From: Microbacterium album
GTDB lineage: Bacteria; Actinomycetota; Actinomycetes; Actinomycetales; Microbacteriaceae
Direction of reading: 5' to 3'
Assembly (NCBI RefSeq): GCF_014643695.1
Contig: NZ_BMJY01000007.1
Span: 81,438-145,437, forward strand
DNA length: 64,000 nt
Shown: positions 52,216-61,056 of the stretch, in pieces
Layout of the letters: each line of letters starts with the position of its first letter
Numbering within the stretch: the stretch's first letter is position 1
The notes under the pieces: model-generated
Databases searched by the model: none
What the model was told of the DNA's origin: nothing
The model's input: only the letters and a program-made list of their open reading frames with translations
Translations under genes and position numbers: made by a program

Positions 52216-53225
52216 CCGCCGACCGCCCCGAGCCGATCCACGACCTGGCCCACCTGGGCATCCACGGGATCCTCTCGCCGACGCCCGACGAGACGATCGG
52301 GTACTTCCACGACCTGCTCGGAATGGACGTCGTGGCGCAGGACGGCGACAGCACCTATCTGCGCAGCTTCAACACGTACGAGACGTGGACGATCAAGATC
52401 ACGGCGGCCGACCGGGCGGGGCTCGAGTACGTGTCGTGGCGGATGGACAGCCCGCAGGCGCTCGAGCGTCGCGTCCGCTGGCTCGAGGAGAACGGCTTCG
52501 CCGGGCGCTGGGTCGACCCCGACCAGGGCATCGGCCCGGCGTACGAGTTCCTCGACCCCGACGGCCACCCCTTCCGCATCTACTGGGAGACCGAGGTCTA
52601 CGTCGCCCCCGACGACAAGAAGCCCGTCATCCCCACGAACTTCCAGGCGTACGTCGGCCGCGGCGCGAACGTGAAGCACCTGGACCACGTCAACCTGCTC
52701 GCGCGCGACGTGCGCCGGTGCCGGCAGTTCTGGGAGGACGGCTTCGGCATCCGCACGTACGAGACGATCCTCATGCCGGACGGCGTGAAGGAGGCCGGAG
52801 CGTGGATGAGCAGCACCCTGCAGGGGCACGAGCTGATCTACACCGCCGAGAAGACCACGGGATCCGGCCGGCTGCACCACTTCGCCTACGCGGTGGAGAG
52901 TCGCGAGGAGGTGCTGCGGGCGGCCGACATCATGGCCGATGCGCGGATCTACATCGAGGCGGGCCCGTCCAAGCACACCGCGATCCAGGGCTTCTACCTC
53001 TACACGCGTGAGCCCGGCGGCAACCGCATCGAGGTCGCCAACGGCGGGTACTTCCGCTTCGCGCCCGACGCCGAGACCTACGTCTGGACGGCCGACGAGT
53101 GGAAGCTCAAGCCGGGCTGGGGCGCCCCCATCCCGCCGGAGTTCCACGTCTACGGCACCCCCGTCGTCGAGGAGCTCGCCGAGGACGCCGCGCAGGTGCC
53201 GGTCCTCGGGCCCGCCGACCTCTGA
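52212..53225 (+). CDS. Type I extradiol (catechol 2,3-) dioxygenase, two VOC domains
   Basis: A 337-aa protein with two vicinal-oxygen-chelate domains. The N-terminal domain (about 10-130) begins with IHDLAHLGIHGILSPTPDET. The active C-terminal domain (about 155-290) carries the Fe(II) ligands H in LDHVNL, H in LHHFAY and E in NRIEV, and the conserved Tyr in FYLYTREP. It opens a catecholic ring beside the hydroxyls using O2. Its ATG overlaps the SnoaL stop (ATGA). It is the last gene of the plus-strand run. Confidence 0.92.
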   Translation: MTADRPEPIHDLAHLGIHGILSPTPDETIGYFHDLLGMDVVAQDGDSTYLRSFNTYETWTIKITAADRAGLEYVSWRMDSPQALERRVRWLEENGFAGRWVDPDQGIGPAYEFLDPDGHPFRIYWETEVYVAPDDKKPVIPTNFQAYVGRGANVKHLDHVNLLARDVRRCRQFWEDGFGIRTYETILMPDGVKEAGAWMSSTLQGHELIYTAEKTTGSGRLHHFAYAVESREEVLRAADIMADARIYIEAGPSKHTAIQGFYLYTREPGGNRIEVANGGYFRFAPDAETYVWTADEWKLKPGWGAPIPPEFHVYGTPVVEELAEDAAQVPVLGPADL

Positions 53226-53250
53226 CGGGCGCGGACCCGAGGATCGCGGG

Positions 53251-54858
53251 TCAGCGGCGGCGGTCGCGGTCCTCCACCGTGCGGAGGGTCTCCGTCTGCC
53301 ACGGGACCGCCGTGCCGGCGGGCTTCGGAGCGGCCGCCCCGCCGCCGAAGCGGGTGCGCAGGTCGGCCTTGCGGACCTTGCCCGAGGCGGTGCGCGGCAG
53401 CTCGTCGACCACGATCACGTTCTTCGGGATCTTGTAGCGCGCGATCCGGCCGTCCAGGTGTGCGCGCACCTGCTCGGTCGTGACGTCCAGGCCGTCCCGC
53501 ACGGTGACGATGGCCCAGGGCGACTCGCCCCACTTCTCGTCGGGGACGCCGATGACAGCGACGCCCGTGACGCCGTCGATGTCGTTGATGAGGTTCTCGA
53601 CCTCGGCGGGATAGATGTTCTCACCGCCCGAGATGATCATGTCCTTCAGCCGATCGGCGATGAAGAGGTAGCCGTCGGGGTCGAGGAAGCCCATGTCGCC
53701 CGAGCGGAACCAGCCGTCGTCCGTGAAGGCCTTGGCCGTCTCCTCCGGCAGGTTGAGGTAGCCGGGGAAGACGTTCGGGCCGGTGATCTCGATCTCGCCC
53801 ACCGTGCCGCGCGGCACCATGTCGCCGTGCTCGTCTGCGATGCGCACATCCATGAAGAAGTGCGGCAGGCCGACGCTTCCCTGCTTGTCGCGCGTGCGAT
53901 CGGGCGCGAGGCTCGTGGCTCCCGGGGACGTCTCGGTCATGCCGTAGCCCTGGGAGAACGACAGCCCGCGCGCCTCGTACGCGTCGAGGATGCGCGTCGG
54001 CACGGCCGAGCCGCCGCACGTGAGCTTCTGCAGCGTCGACAGGTCGGTGCCGTCCCAGTCGGGGTGGTCCGCCAACAGCTGGTACGTGGTGGGCACGCCG
54101 CTGAGCATCGTGATGCCGTGCTGCTCGATGAGCCGCAGCGCGCGGCCGGGGTCGAACGACTTCTCGAGCACGATCGTGCCGCCCTTGAGGATGACGGGCA
54201 GCGCCCCCATGCCGAGCGCCGCGGCGTGGAACAGCGGGGAGATCAGCAGGGCGACGTCGGTCGAGACGACGTCGTAGTCGACGAGGCAGTTGATGGAGAC
54301 CCACGTGAGGTTGCCGTGCGTGAGCACGGCGCCCTTCGCCTTGCCCGTCGTGCCCGACGTGTACATGATGATCGCCGGGTCCGCGTGCGTGACCGGCACC
54401 GCCATGTGCCCCCCGAGCCGCTCCGCCATGAGGCGGCGCAGCCCGGGCCGGGCGTCGTCCCCGTCGCCCGTGACGATCACCTGGTCGATGCCTGCGGCGG
54501 CGATGCCCGGTGCCAGCCTCTCGGCGAACTCCGGGTCGTGGATCACCGCGCGCGCCCCGCTGTCCGTGAGCACGTGCGTGATCTCGGGCGGGGCCAGGCG
54601 CGTGTTGACCGGCACGAACACCGCCCCCAGCTGCGTCACCGCGAACAGCGACTGCAGGAACGCGGGGCTGTTCTCGCCGAGGTACGCGACGGGGTCGCCC
54701 TTGCCGATGCCGTGGAGCGCGAGGACCGCCGCGATCCGGTCGGCCGCGTCCGCGAACTGCCGGTACGTGTAGGTCTCGTCGCCGAACACCAGGGCGGTCT
54801 TGTCGGGGTTCTTCAGGCGGCGCTTGGCTGGCCAGGCACCGATGCCGAGCTCATGCAT
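53251..54858 (-). CDS. phdA: Aromatic acid / phenylpropanoid CoA ligase (PhdA-like)
   Basis: A 535-aa ANL-superfamily ligase. The P-loop is MYTSGTTGKAKG, A5 is GYGMTETSPG, the hinge region GDMGFLDPDGYLFIADRLKDM, and the A10 lysine is in PRTASGKVRKADL. It adenylates a carboxylate and forms the CoA thioester, the entry step for hydroxycinnamates. The name comes from the company of phdB-E-like genes; it is the last gene of the minus-strand operon and converges with the dioxygenase gene (25 bp between stops). Confidence 0.85.
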   Translation of the reverse strand: MHELGIGAWPAKRRLKNPDKTALVFGDETYTYRQFADAADRIAAVLALHGIGKGDPVAYLGENSPAFLQSLFAVTQLGAVFVPVNTRLAPPEITHVLTDSGARAVIHDPEFAERLAPGIAAAGIDQVIVTGDGDDARPGLRRLMAERLGGHMAVPVTHADPAIIMYTSGTTGKAKGAVLTHGNLTWVSINCLVDYDVVSTDVALLISPLFHAAALGMGALPVILKGGTIVLEKSFDPGRALRLIEQHGITMLSGVPTTYQLLADHPDWDGTDLSTLQKLTCGGSAVPTRILDAYEARGLSFSQGYGMTETSPGATSLAPDRTRDKQGSVGLPHFFMDVRIADEHGDMVPRGTVGEIEITGPNVFPGYLNLPEETAKAFTDDGWFRSGDMGFLDPDGYLFIADRLKDMIISGGENIYPAEVENLINDIDGVTGVAVIGVPDEKWGESPWAIVTVRDGLDVTTEQVRAHLDGRIARYKIPKNVIVVDELPRTASGKVRKADLRTRFGGGAAAPKPAGTAVPWQTETLRTVEDRDRRR

Positions 54859-54907
54859 GTCGTTCCTCGTCGGTGAGGTCGGGGGGTGGGGAGGGGATGG
54901 ACGGGGC

Positions 54908-55363
54908 TCAGCGGTAGAAGCGGTAGAGCGACCGCGCCACGACGGCGGGACGCTCGGAGCCCTCGACCTCGAACGTCTGGTCCACGGCGAGCTGCACGCC
55001 GTCGCCCTTGACCTCGGTCACCTCGGCGACCACGGCGTTCATGCGCACGCGCGCGCCGACGGGCACGGGCGAGACGAAGCGCACCTTCTCCAGGCCGTAG
55101 TTCACGCGCGTGGTGACGCCCTCCGGCTCCAGCAGCTCGCTCCAGAACCGCGTCGCGAGCGACAGCGTGAGGAAGCCGTGCGCGATGGCCTGACCGAACG
55201 GGCCGTCCTTCGCGCGCTCCGGGTCGACGTGGATCCACTGGTGGTCGTCGACCGCGTCGGCGAACGTGTTCACGCGCTCCTGGGCGATCTCCGCCCACTC
55301 GGTCCAGCCCAGGTCGCGGCCGGTGAGGCCGAGGAGCTCGTCGTAGGTGACGGTGGTGGTCAT
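54908..55363 (-). CDS. phdE: MaoC-type enoyl-CoA hydratase (PhdE-like)
   Basis: A 151-aa single hot-dog protein. The catalytic motif is DDHQWIHVDPERAKDGPFGQAIAHGFLTLSL (Asp and His of hydratase 2 type). It hydrates the 2-enoyl-CoA side chain, e.g. coumaroyl/feruloyl-CoA, to a 3-hydroxyacyl-CoA. ATG at 55363 has AGGAGG upstream. Confidence 0.88.
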   Translation of the reverse strand: MTTTVTYDELLGLTGRDLGWTEWAEIAQERVNTFADAVDDHQWIHVDPERAKDGPFGQAIAHGFLTLSLATRFWSELLEPEGVTTRVNYGLEKVRFVSPVPVGARVRMNAVVAEVTEVKGDGVQLAVDQTFEVEGSERPAVVARSLYRFYR

Positions 55364-55419
55364 GGTGTTCCTCCTGTGGATGGGATGCGTGGCGGCCCGG
55401 GCGGGCGCTGGTCGTGGGA

Positions 55420-56595
55420 TCAGGTGAAGGCGGAGACGCCGCTGAGCGAACGGCCGACGATGAGCGCGTTGATCTCGTGCGTGCCCTCGTAGGAGTAGAC
55501 GGCCTCGGCGTCGGCGAAGAAGCGGGCCGCGTCGTGCTCGAGCAGGATGCCGTTCCCGCCCAGCACCTCGCGCGCCAGCGCGGCGGTTTCGCGCGCGCGC
55601 TCGGCGGTCACCATCTTGGCGAGGGCGGAGTTCTCGTCGCTCCACTCGCCGGCGTCCTGGCAGGCCGACAGCTGCGTCACCAGCGCGAGGCACGACGTGA
55701 CGTTGCCCAGCATGCGTGCCAGCTTCTCCTGCACGAGCTGGAAGCCGCCGATGGGACGCCCGAACTGCTCGCGCCGGCGCACGTAGGCGAGGGCGGCGTC
55801 GAGCGCTCCGGCCTGCAGGCCGGTGGCGATCCAGGCGACGTCCGAGCGCATGCGGCGCAGGAGCCCGGCGACGTCGCGCCACGACTCCACGCGCTGGAGG
55901 CGGCGCTCCTCGGGGACGCGGACGCCGTCCAGCACGATGTGCGCGTTCTGCATGGGGCGCAGCGACACCTTGCCCGTGAGCGGGCGGATCTCCACGCCCG
56001 GGGCGTCGCGGTCCACCAGGAACGCCTTGACGTGTCCGTCGGCCTCGTCCCGCGCGAACACGGCGAGGACGTCGGCGGCGGCGGCGCCGCCGATCCAGCG
56101 CTTCTCGCCGTCGATCGTCCAGGTGTCGCCCTGACGGCGGGCGCGCGTGGCGAGCCCGCCGGCGATGTCCGATCCGTGCTCGGGCTCCGTGAGCGCGAAG
56201 GTGCCGCGCAGCTCGAACGAGCGCACCAGCGGGTCCCAGCGCTGCGCCTGCTCGACGGAGCCGCCGTGGCGGACGGCCGTGCGGAACAGTCCCGACTGGG
56301 CGTTGTAGAGCGTGGCGACCGAAGCGTCCGTGCGTGCCAGCACGAAGTTGCGGAAACCGGAGAACATGCTCGAGTCCGCCTCGTCGGGCGCGACGCCCTC
56401 GGGCTCCATGAGCCGCAGCGGCACCAGAGCGTCGAGCACGGCGTCCGGCATGACCGCGCGCTCCCACGCGTCCGACAGCAGCGGGCGGATGCGTTGATCC
56501 AGTGTCTCGCGCAGGCCCGCGAGCGCCGCCAGCGCGGACGCGCTCAGGTGGCGTTCGGCGAGGCCGTAGCGGTCGAGGGGATCGGAGGCGGTCAT
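55420..56595 (-). CDS. phdD: Acyl-CoA dehydrogenase (PhdD-like)
   Basis: A 391-aa FAD enzyme of the glutaryl-CoA dehydrogenase branch. The FAD/substrate signatures ALTEPEHGSDIAGGL and WIGGAAAADVL are visible, and the catalytic glutamate is in YEGTHEINALIVGR. It introduces the alpha,beta double bond into dihydro-cinnamoyl-CoA thioesters, so saturated phenylpropanoids can also be used. ATG at 56595 overlaps the amidohydrolase stop by 4 bp. Confidence 0.88.
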   Translation of the reverse strand: MTASDPLDRYGLAERHLSASALAALAGLRETLDQRIRPLLSDAWERAVMPDAVLDALVPLRLMEPEGVAPDEADSSMFSGFRNFVLARTDASVATLYNAQSGLFRTAVRHGGSVEQAQRWDPLVRSFELRGTFALTEPEHGSDIAGGLATRARRQGDTWTIDGEKRWIGGAAAADVLAVFARDEADGHVKAFLVDRDAPGVEIRPLTGKVSLRPMQNAHIVLDGVRVPEERRLQRVESWRDVAGLLRRMRSDVAWIATGLQAGALDAALAYVRRREQFGRPIGGFQLVQEKLARMLGNVTSCLALVTQLSACQDAGEWSDENSALAKMVTAERARETAALAREVLGGNGILLEHDAARFFADAEAVYSYEGTHEINALIVGRSLSGVSAFT

Positions 56596-57491
56596 GACGC
56601 CGCCTCCGGAGCCAGCCCGAGCAGACGGGCGGCGTTGTGCTTCATGATCCCGGGAAGCACCTCGGGCTTGAAGGTGCCGACCGCCTCGGCGTCGCGCATC
56701 CAGCGGTCGGGCGTGAGCAGCGGGAAGTCGGATCCGAACAGCACGCGGTCCTTCACGATCGAGTTGGCGTAGCGCACCAGCTCCGCGGGGAAGTACTTGG
56801 GGCTCCAACCCGACAGGTCGATCCAGGTGTTGTGCTTGTGGGTCGCGACCGACAGGGCCTCGTCCTGCCACGGCACGGACGGGTGCGCCATGATGATCTG
56901 CAGATCGGGGAAGGTGGCCGCCACGACGTCCAGCAGCATGGGATTCGACAGGGCGAGACGGAATCCCCGCCCGCCGCGCATCCCCGCGCCGATACCCGTC
57001 TGACCGGTGTGGAACAGGGCGGGCACGCCGGCGTCCTGGATCACCTCGTACAGCGGGAAGTGCGCGGGGTCGCTCGGGTCGAAGTTCTGCACCGTCGGGT
57101 GGAACTTGAAGCCGCGCACGCCGCTGTCCTCGACCAGGCGCCGGGCGATGTCGACCGCGTCGGGGCGGCCCGGATCGACGGAGCCGAAGGGGATCAGCAC
57201 GTCGTTGTTCCTGGCCGCGCCCGCGGCGATGTCGGCGTTGGAGAGCGGCTCATGGCCGAGGTTCGTCAGCGCATCCACCGTGAAGACGACCGCGGCCATC
57301 CGGCGCTCGCGGTAGTACTCCGCCACGCTGTCGAGATCGGGGTTCACCCCGTCCGTGCGGAAGTAGCGGCTGGCCGCCTCGGCCAGGTCCGGCGGCAGCG
57401 ACGCGTGCCCGTGCCCGTCGACCTCGATGTGCACGTGCACATCGATCGCCTCCACAGCGTCGAGATCGATGGCCGACTCGTAGCGCGTCAC
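56592..57491 (-). CDS. phdC: TIM-barrel amidohydrolase (PhdC-like)
   Basis: A 299-aa amidohydrolase-2 protein with a full canonical metal site: HxH (H19, H21 in DVHVHIE), H in LFHTGQ, H in MAHPSVP and D in LFGSDFP. In the Corynebacterium phd cluster such a protein takes the place of a thiolase in cleaving the oxidised side chain (3-ketoacyl-CoA to the benzoate); the exact chemistry is inferred. GTG at 57491 has GAGGAG upstream. Confidence 0.82.
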   Translation of the reverse strand: MTRYESAIDLDAVEAIDVHVHIEVDGHGHASLPPDLAEAASRYFRTDGVNPDLDSVAEYYRERRMAAVVFTVDALTNLGHEPLSNADIAAGAARNNDVLIPFGSVDPGRPDAVDIARRLVEDSGVRGFKFHPTVQNFDPSDPAHFPLYEVIQDAGVPALFHTGQTGIGAGMRGGRGFRLALSNPMLLDVVAATFPDLQIIMAHPSVPWQDEALSVATHKHNTWIDLSGWSPKYFPAELVRYANSIVKDRVLFGSDFPLLTPDRWMRDAEAVGTFKPEVLPGIMKHNAARLLGLAPEAAS

Positions 57492-57540
57492 GGGTACTCC
57501 TCTTGATAGCGGGCGTCGTTGCCGTCGGGGCCGACCGCGC

Positions 57541-58464
57541 TCAGGCGGTCGGGCGCTGCAGCTCGTCGGGCAGCGGCGGGAAGCTCTCGCCGACGCTCTG
57601 CAGCTCGCCGACCTCGGCGGCGAACGACTCGCGCAGCGCCTCGTACGTCCAGCCGCCCTCGCGGTACGCCGTCGCGACCGGCTCCGGGTGCGACCACAGC
57701 TGGAGGCGGTCGCCGCCGATGCCGATCGCCTGGCCCGACACGTCGGCCGCGGCGTCCGAGGCCAGGTACGCGACGAGGCCCGCGACGTCGGCCGCGGTGC
57801 CGAAGCCGAGGTCGTGGCGGTAGAAGGCGGGCATGGGCTCGCCCTTCTGCTCGGCCTCTACGGCGGCGGCGAAGTAGGGCAGCGTCGCCGTCATGGCGGT
57901 CGACGCGACGGGGATGACCGTGTTGGCCGTGATGCCGGCGCGCTTGAGCTCGAGCGCCCACGTGCGGACCATGCCGACGATGCCGGCCTTGGCGGCCGCG
58001 TAGTTGGTCTGGCCGAAGTTGCCGCGCTGGCCGGTCGGGGAGCCGATGCAGATGATGCGGCCGCCCTCGCCCTGCTCGCGCATGCGGGTCGCCGCCTCGC
58101 GCACGCACGTGAAGGTGCCGCGCAGGTGGACGTCGATCACGGTGTCGAAGTCGTCGTCGCTCATCTTCCAGAGCACGGTGTCGCGCAGGACGCCGGCGTT
58201 CGTGACGAGGATGTCGAGCCGGCCGTACGTCTCGAAGGCGGTGTCGACCAGCTTCTTGGCGGTCTCGGTGGGGCCCACCGGGGCCACCACGGCGGTGGCG
58301 TTGCCGCCGGCATCCGTGATCGATGCGACGGCCGCCGCGGCCGTGGCCTCGTCGACGTCGTTGACGATGACCGAGGCGCCCTGGCGGGCGAGCTCCTGGG
58401 CGTATGCGAGACCCAGTCCGCGACCGGACCCCGTGACGATTGCGACCTTGCCGTTCAGCGACAT
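57541..58464 (-). CDS. phdB: 3-hydroxyacyl-CoA dehydrogenase, SDR type (PhdB-like)
   Basis: A 307-aa SDR. The cofactor motif is TGSGRGLGLAYA, with NAG (LVTNAGVLRD), catalytic Ser in CIGSPTG and YAAAK. It oxidises the 3-hydroxyacyl-CoA to a 3-keto form. ATG at 58464 has GGAGAG upstream. It is the first gene of the phdBCDEA-type operon; its promoter is TTGACA-N17-CATGAT with an operator over the -35. Confidence 0.86.
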   Translation of the reverse strand: MSLNGKVAIVTGSGRGLGLAYAQELARQGASVIVNDVDEATAAAAVASITDAGGNATAVVAPVGPTETAKKLVDTAFETYGRLDILVTNAGVLRDTVLWKMSDDDFDTVIDVHLRGTFTCVREAATRMREQGEGGRIICIGSPTGQRGNFGQTNYAAAKAGIVGMVRTWALELKRAGITANTVIPVASTAMTATLPYFAAAVEAEQKGEPMPAFYRHDLGFGTAADVAGLVAYLASDAAADVSGQAIGIGGDRLQLWSHPEPVATAYREGGWTYEALRESFAAEVGELQSVGESFPPLPDELQRPTA

Positions 58465-58518
58465 TGCTCTCTCCTCCGGACGGATCGACCCGTCCCTCAC
58501 GGATCATGGTGCAATTCC

Positions 58519-58532
58519 TTGAGAATGTCAAT
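58519..58532 (-). promoter_or_regulatory. MarR/PhdR operator at the phd promoter
   Basis: On the minus strand ATTGACATTCTCAA overlaps the -35 TTGACA; CATGAT lies 17 bp on as -10. It contains the dyad TTGA-N5-TCAA. The same 14-mer with one change lies at 59063-59076 before the importer operon. The divergent marR promoter (TTGTCG 58535-58540, N16, TAAGGT 58557-58562) lies next to it. Confidence 0.72.
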
Positions 58533-58568
58533 CATTGTCGGAGCCCATCTGTTTGCTAAGGTCGGCGC

Positions 58569-59009
58569 ATGACGAGCCAGCTTCGGGTCGGTGCTGCCCT
58601 GGAGGGGGAGACCGCGTTCCTGCTCGCGCGCGCGAACGCCCATTCCCTCGCTGCGGCGGGGGCGGCGCTCGCGCCGTTCGGGCTCCGCGTGCGCTCGTAC
58701 TCGGTGCTCGCGCTCGCCGTCGCGGAGGTGCGGCTCTCGCAGCGCGACATCGCCGAGTACCTGCGGCTCGACCCGAGCCAGGTGGTCGCGCTCGTGGACG
58801 ACCTGCAGCGGCGCAGGCTCGTCGAACGCGAGCCCGACGAGCACGACCGCCGGGCCAAGGTCGTCGTGGCCACCGAGGCGGGCCGACGCCTCCACGCCGA
58901 GGCGCATCGGGCGGCGCACGACGCCGAGCGGGACCTGCTCGGCGTGCTGCAGGAGCATGAGCGCGAGCAGCTGCGGAACCTGCTGCACCGCGTTGCGTTC
59001 CCCCGCTGA
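58569..59009 (+). CDS. phdR: MarR-family regulator (PhdR-like)
   Basis: A 146-aa winged-helix dimer: LRVRSYSVLALAVAEVRLSQ, recognition region LDPSQVVALVDDLQRR and the wing EHDRRAKVVVATEAG. In Corynebacterium PhdR represses the phd genes and is released by phenylpropanoid (CoA) ligands; here it lies divergent from phdB with operator copies on both sides. TAAGGT is 6 nt before the ATG, so it is probably leaderless. Confidence 0.86.
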   Translation: MTSQLRVGAALEGETAFLLARANAHSLAAAGAALAPFGLRVRSYSVLALAVAEVRLSQRDIAEYLRLDPSQVVALVDDLQRRRLVEREPDEHDRRAKVVVATEAGRRLHAEAHRAAHDAERDLLGVLQEHEREQLRNLLHRVAFPR

Positions 59010-59062
59010 ACGCCGGATGCGAGGGACGTCGGCGCCGTGTCCGAACCGTGATGTCCACAACC

Positions 59063-59076
59063 ATTGACATCCTCAA
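59063..59076 (+). promoter_or_regulatory. MarR/PhdR operator at the importer promoter
   Basis: ATTGACATCCTCAA overlaps a TTGACA -35 (59064-59069), with TTCACT 17 bp on as a candidate -10. It is the same element as in front of phdB (13 of 14 bases), so transporter and catabolic operon are probably co-regulated. Confidence 0.72.
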
Positions 59077-59147
59077 TCGTCCGTTGTTCACTTAGGCGTG
59101 CCCGCACCCGGGCGTCCCTCTCAGTCACGAAGGAGTCGCTGAGCACC

Positions 59148-60134
59148 ATGTCACGCACCCGAATCGTTTCCCTCGCCGCGGTCGCCGCGGCCAGCCTGTT
59201 CCTGACCGCCTGCAACGCGGGATCGCCGGCCGGGGAGCCCGGCACCGACGAGCCCGCCGGGGAAGGCCTCACCGCCATCACGGTCGGCGTGCTCACGATC
59301 GCGCCCGCGGCGGCCGTGCAGTACGGCATCGACCAGGGCATCTTCGAAGAGCACGGCCTCGACGTGAGCACGCACATCGCCCAGGGCGGCGCGGCCATGC
59401 TGCCCTCCGTCTCGACGGGCCAGATCGACTTCGGCGTCGGCAACCCGCTCTCGGTGCTCGTCGCCGCGAGCCAGGGCGTGGACGTGCGCGTCGCGTCGGG
59501 CTACTCGTTCTCGCTCGCGGAGGGCGACGACATCAACGCCGTCGTGACCCGCGCCGAGGACGGCATCGAGACGTGGAGCGACCTTGAGGGCAAGCGGGTC
59601 TCGGTCAACGCCGTGAACACCCAGGGCGACCTGACGATCCGCGAGTCGGTCGAGACCGACGGCGGCGACCCCGATGCCGTCCAGTTCATTGAGATCGCCT
59701 TCCCCGACGCGCTCGCGCAGCTGGACGCCGGCAACGTCGACGGCGTGTGGATCCCCGAGCCGTTCCTCTCGGCCGCCATGGCGGAGCCGGAGAAGTACGC
59801 GGTGCTCGGCCACCCGAACCAGAACGCCCTCCCCGGGATGCCCACGATGGTGACGTTCACGTCCGGGACGCTGGCCGAGGAGGACCCCGATCTCGTGCAG
59901 ACCTGGCGCGAGGCGATCACCGCCGTGCTCGCCGCGACCGAGGAGGACCGCGAGGGCTTCGCCCGGACGATCTCCGAGTTCACGAGCATGCCGGAGGCGG
60001 CCGCCATGGACCTCCGTCTCGAGCGACTCTCGGGTGAGCTGGACCCGCAGCTGATCCGCGATCTGGCCGACCTGGCCGAGAAGCAGGGCTTCGTGCAGAA
60101 CTCGCCGGATCTCGACACCGTCATCCTCGACTAG
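59148..60134 (+). CDS. ABC importer substrate-binding lipoprotein (NMT1/SsuA type)
   Basis: A 328-aa lipoprotein; the signal peptide ends in the lipobox FLTAC. The mature protein has the NMT1 pattern ITVGVLTIAPAAAVQYGI...GIFEEHGLDV, and QIDFGVGNPLSVLVAASQG. Relatives bind sulfonates, thiamine precursors or aromatic acids. The regulatory link to phd suggests a phenylpropanoid ligand (inference). AAGGAG is 12 nt upstream, a long spacing for the ATG at 59148. Confidence 0.87.
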   Translation: MSRTRIVSLAAVAAASLFLTACNAGSPAGEPGTDEPAGEGLTAITVGVLTIAPAAAVQYGIDQGIFEEHGLDVSTHIAQGGAAMLPSVSTGQIDFGVGNPLSVLVAASQGVDVRVASGYSFSLAEGDDINAVVTRAEDGIETWSDLEGKRVSVNAVNTQGDLTIRESVETDGGDPDAVQFIEIAFPDALAQLDAGNVDGVWIPEPFLSAAMAEPEKYAVLGHPNQNALPGMPTMVTFTSGTLAEEDPDLVQTWREAITAVLAATEEDREGFARTISEFTSMPEAAAMDLRLERLSGELDPQLIRDLADLAEKQGFVQNSPDLDTVILD

Positions 60135-60216
60135 GCGTTCGATCTCACACCCGGCCGTGGCGCCCGCACCGGGCGCCACGGCCACCACCTCGACACGAGA
60201 GGCGACGCGACTCACG

Positions 60217-61056
60217 ATGTCACTCGCTCCGCCCGACACGCTCACGCGCACGGTCGCCGTCGCGCAGGCGCGCAGCAGGCGACGGACGTTCCGTCCCCGC
60301 CGCCTGCTGCTCGGCCTCGCCGGCATCGCGACCTTCCTGCTCGTGTGGGAGCTCGTCTCCCGCGCGGGCCTCGTCAATCCCACCTACCTGCCGCCCGCCA
60401 CGACGGTGCTGGCGCAGCTCGGGGTGAACTTCACGCTCACCGGCTTCTGGGCCGCGGTGGGGGTCACGATCGGCACCTGGGCCCTCGGCATGCTGATCGC
60501 CTTCGTGCTGTCGGCGCCGCTGGCCGTCGTGATCGGGCTGTCGCCGTTCCTGAGCAGGCTCACGCGCTCCACGGTCGAGTTCCTGCGGCCCATCCCGTCG
60601 GTCGGTCTGATCCCGCTCGCCGTGCTGGTCTTCGCGGCGCCGCTGCACCAGAGCCTGCTGATCGTCGTGTACGGCGCGTTCTGGCAGATCTTCGTCCAGG
60701 TGCTCTACGGGGTGGCCGACGTCGACTCGGTCGCCATGAGCACGGCGCGCAGCTACGGCTTCTCGTGGCTGCAGCGCGTGCGCGATGTGGTGCTGCCGAC
60801 GATGCTGCCGTACCTCGTGACGGGCGTGCGGCTCGCCGCGGCGGTCGCCCTGATCCTCACGATCACGGCGGAGCTCGTGCTCTCCTCGCCCGGCCTCGGT
60901 CAGCAGGTGGCGCTGTCGCGCGACGCGGGCCTGTACGCATCCACCTACGCGCTCGTGCTCGCCACGGGGCTGCTCGGCGTCGCCATCAATCTCGTCGTGC
61001 GCGTGGTCGAGCGCCGGCTGCTGTCGTGGCACCAGTCCACGCGGGAGGGGGAGTGA
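60217..61056 (+). CDS. ABC importer permease 1 (SsuC/TauC-like)
   Basis: A 279-aa membrane protein with six helices. The coupling-helix motif is MSTARSYGFSWLQRVRDVVLP, corresponding to the EAA loop. The start at 60217 (MSLAPPD) gives the family length; the ribosome site is weak. It heterodimerises with the next permease, whose ATG overlaps its stop (TGATG). Confidence 0.88.
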   Translation: MSLAPPDTLTRTVAVAQARSRRRTFRPRRLLLGLAGIATFLLVWELVSRAGLVNPTYLPPATTVLAQLGVNFTLTGFWAAVGVTIGTWALGMLIAFVLSAPLAVVIGLSPFLSRLTRSTVEFLRPIPSVGLIPLAVLVFAAPLHQSLLIVVYGAFWQIFVQVLYGVADVDSVAMSTARSYGFSWLQRVRDVVLPTMLPYLVTGVRLAAAVALILTITAELVLSSPGLGQQVALSRDAGLYASTYALVLATGLLGVAINLVVRVVERRLLSWHQSTREGE

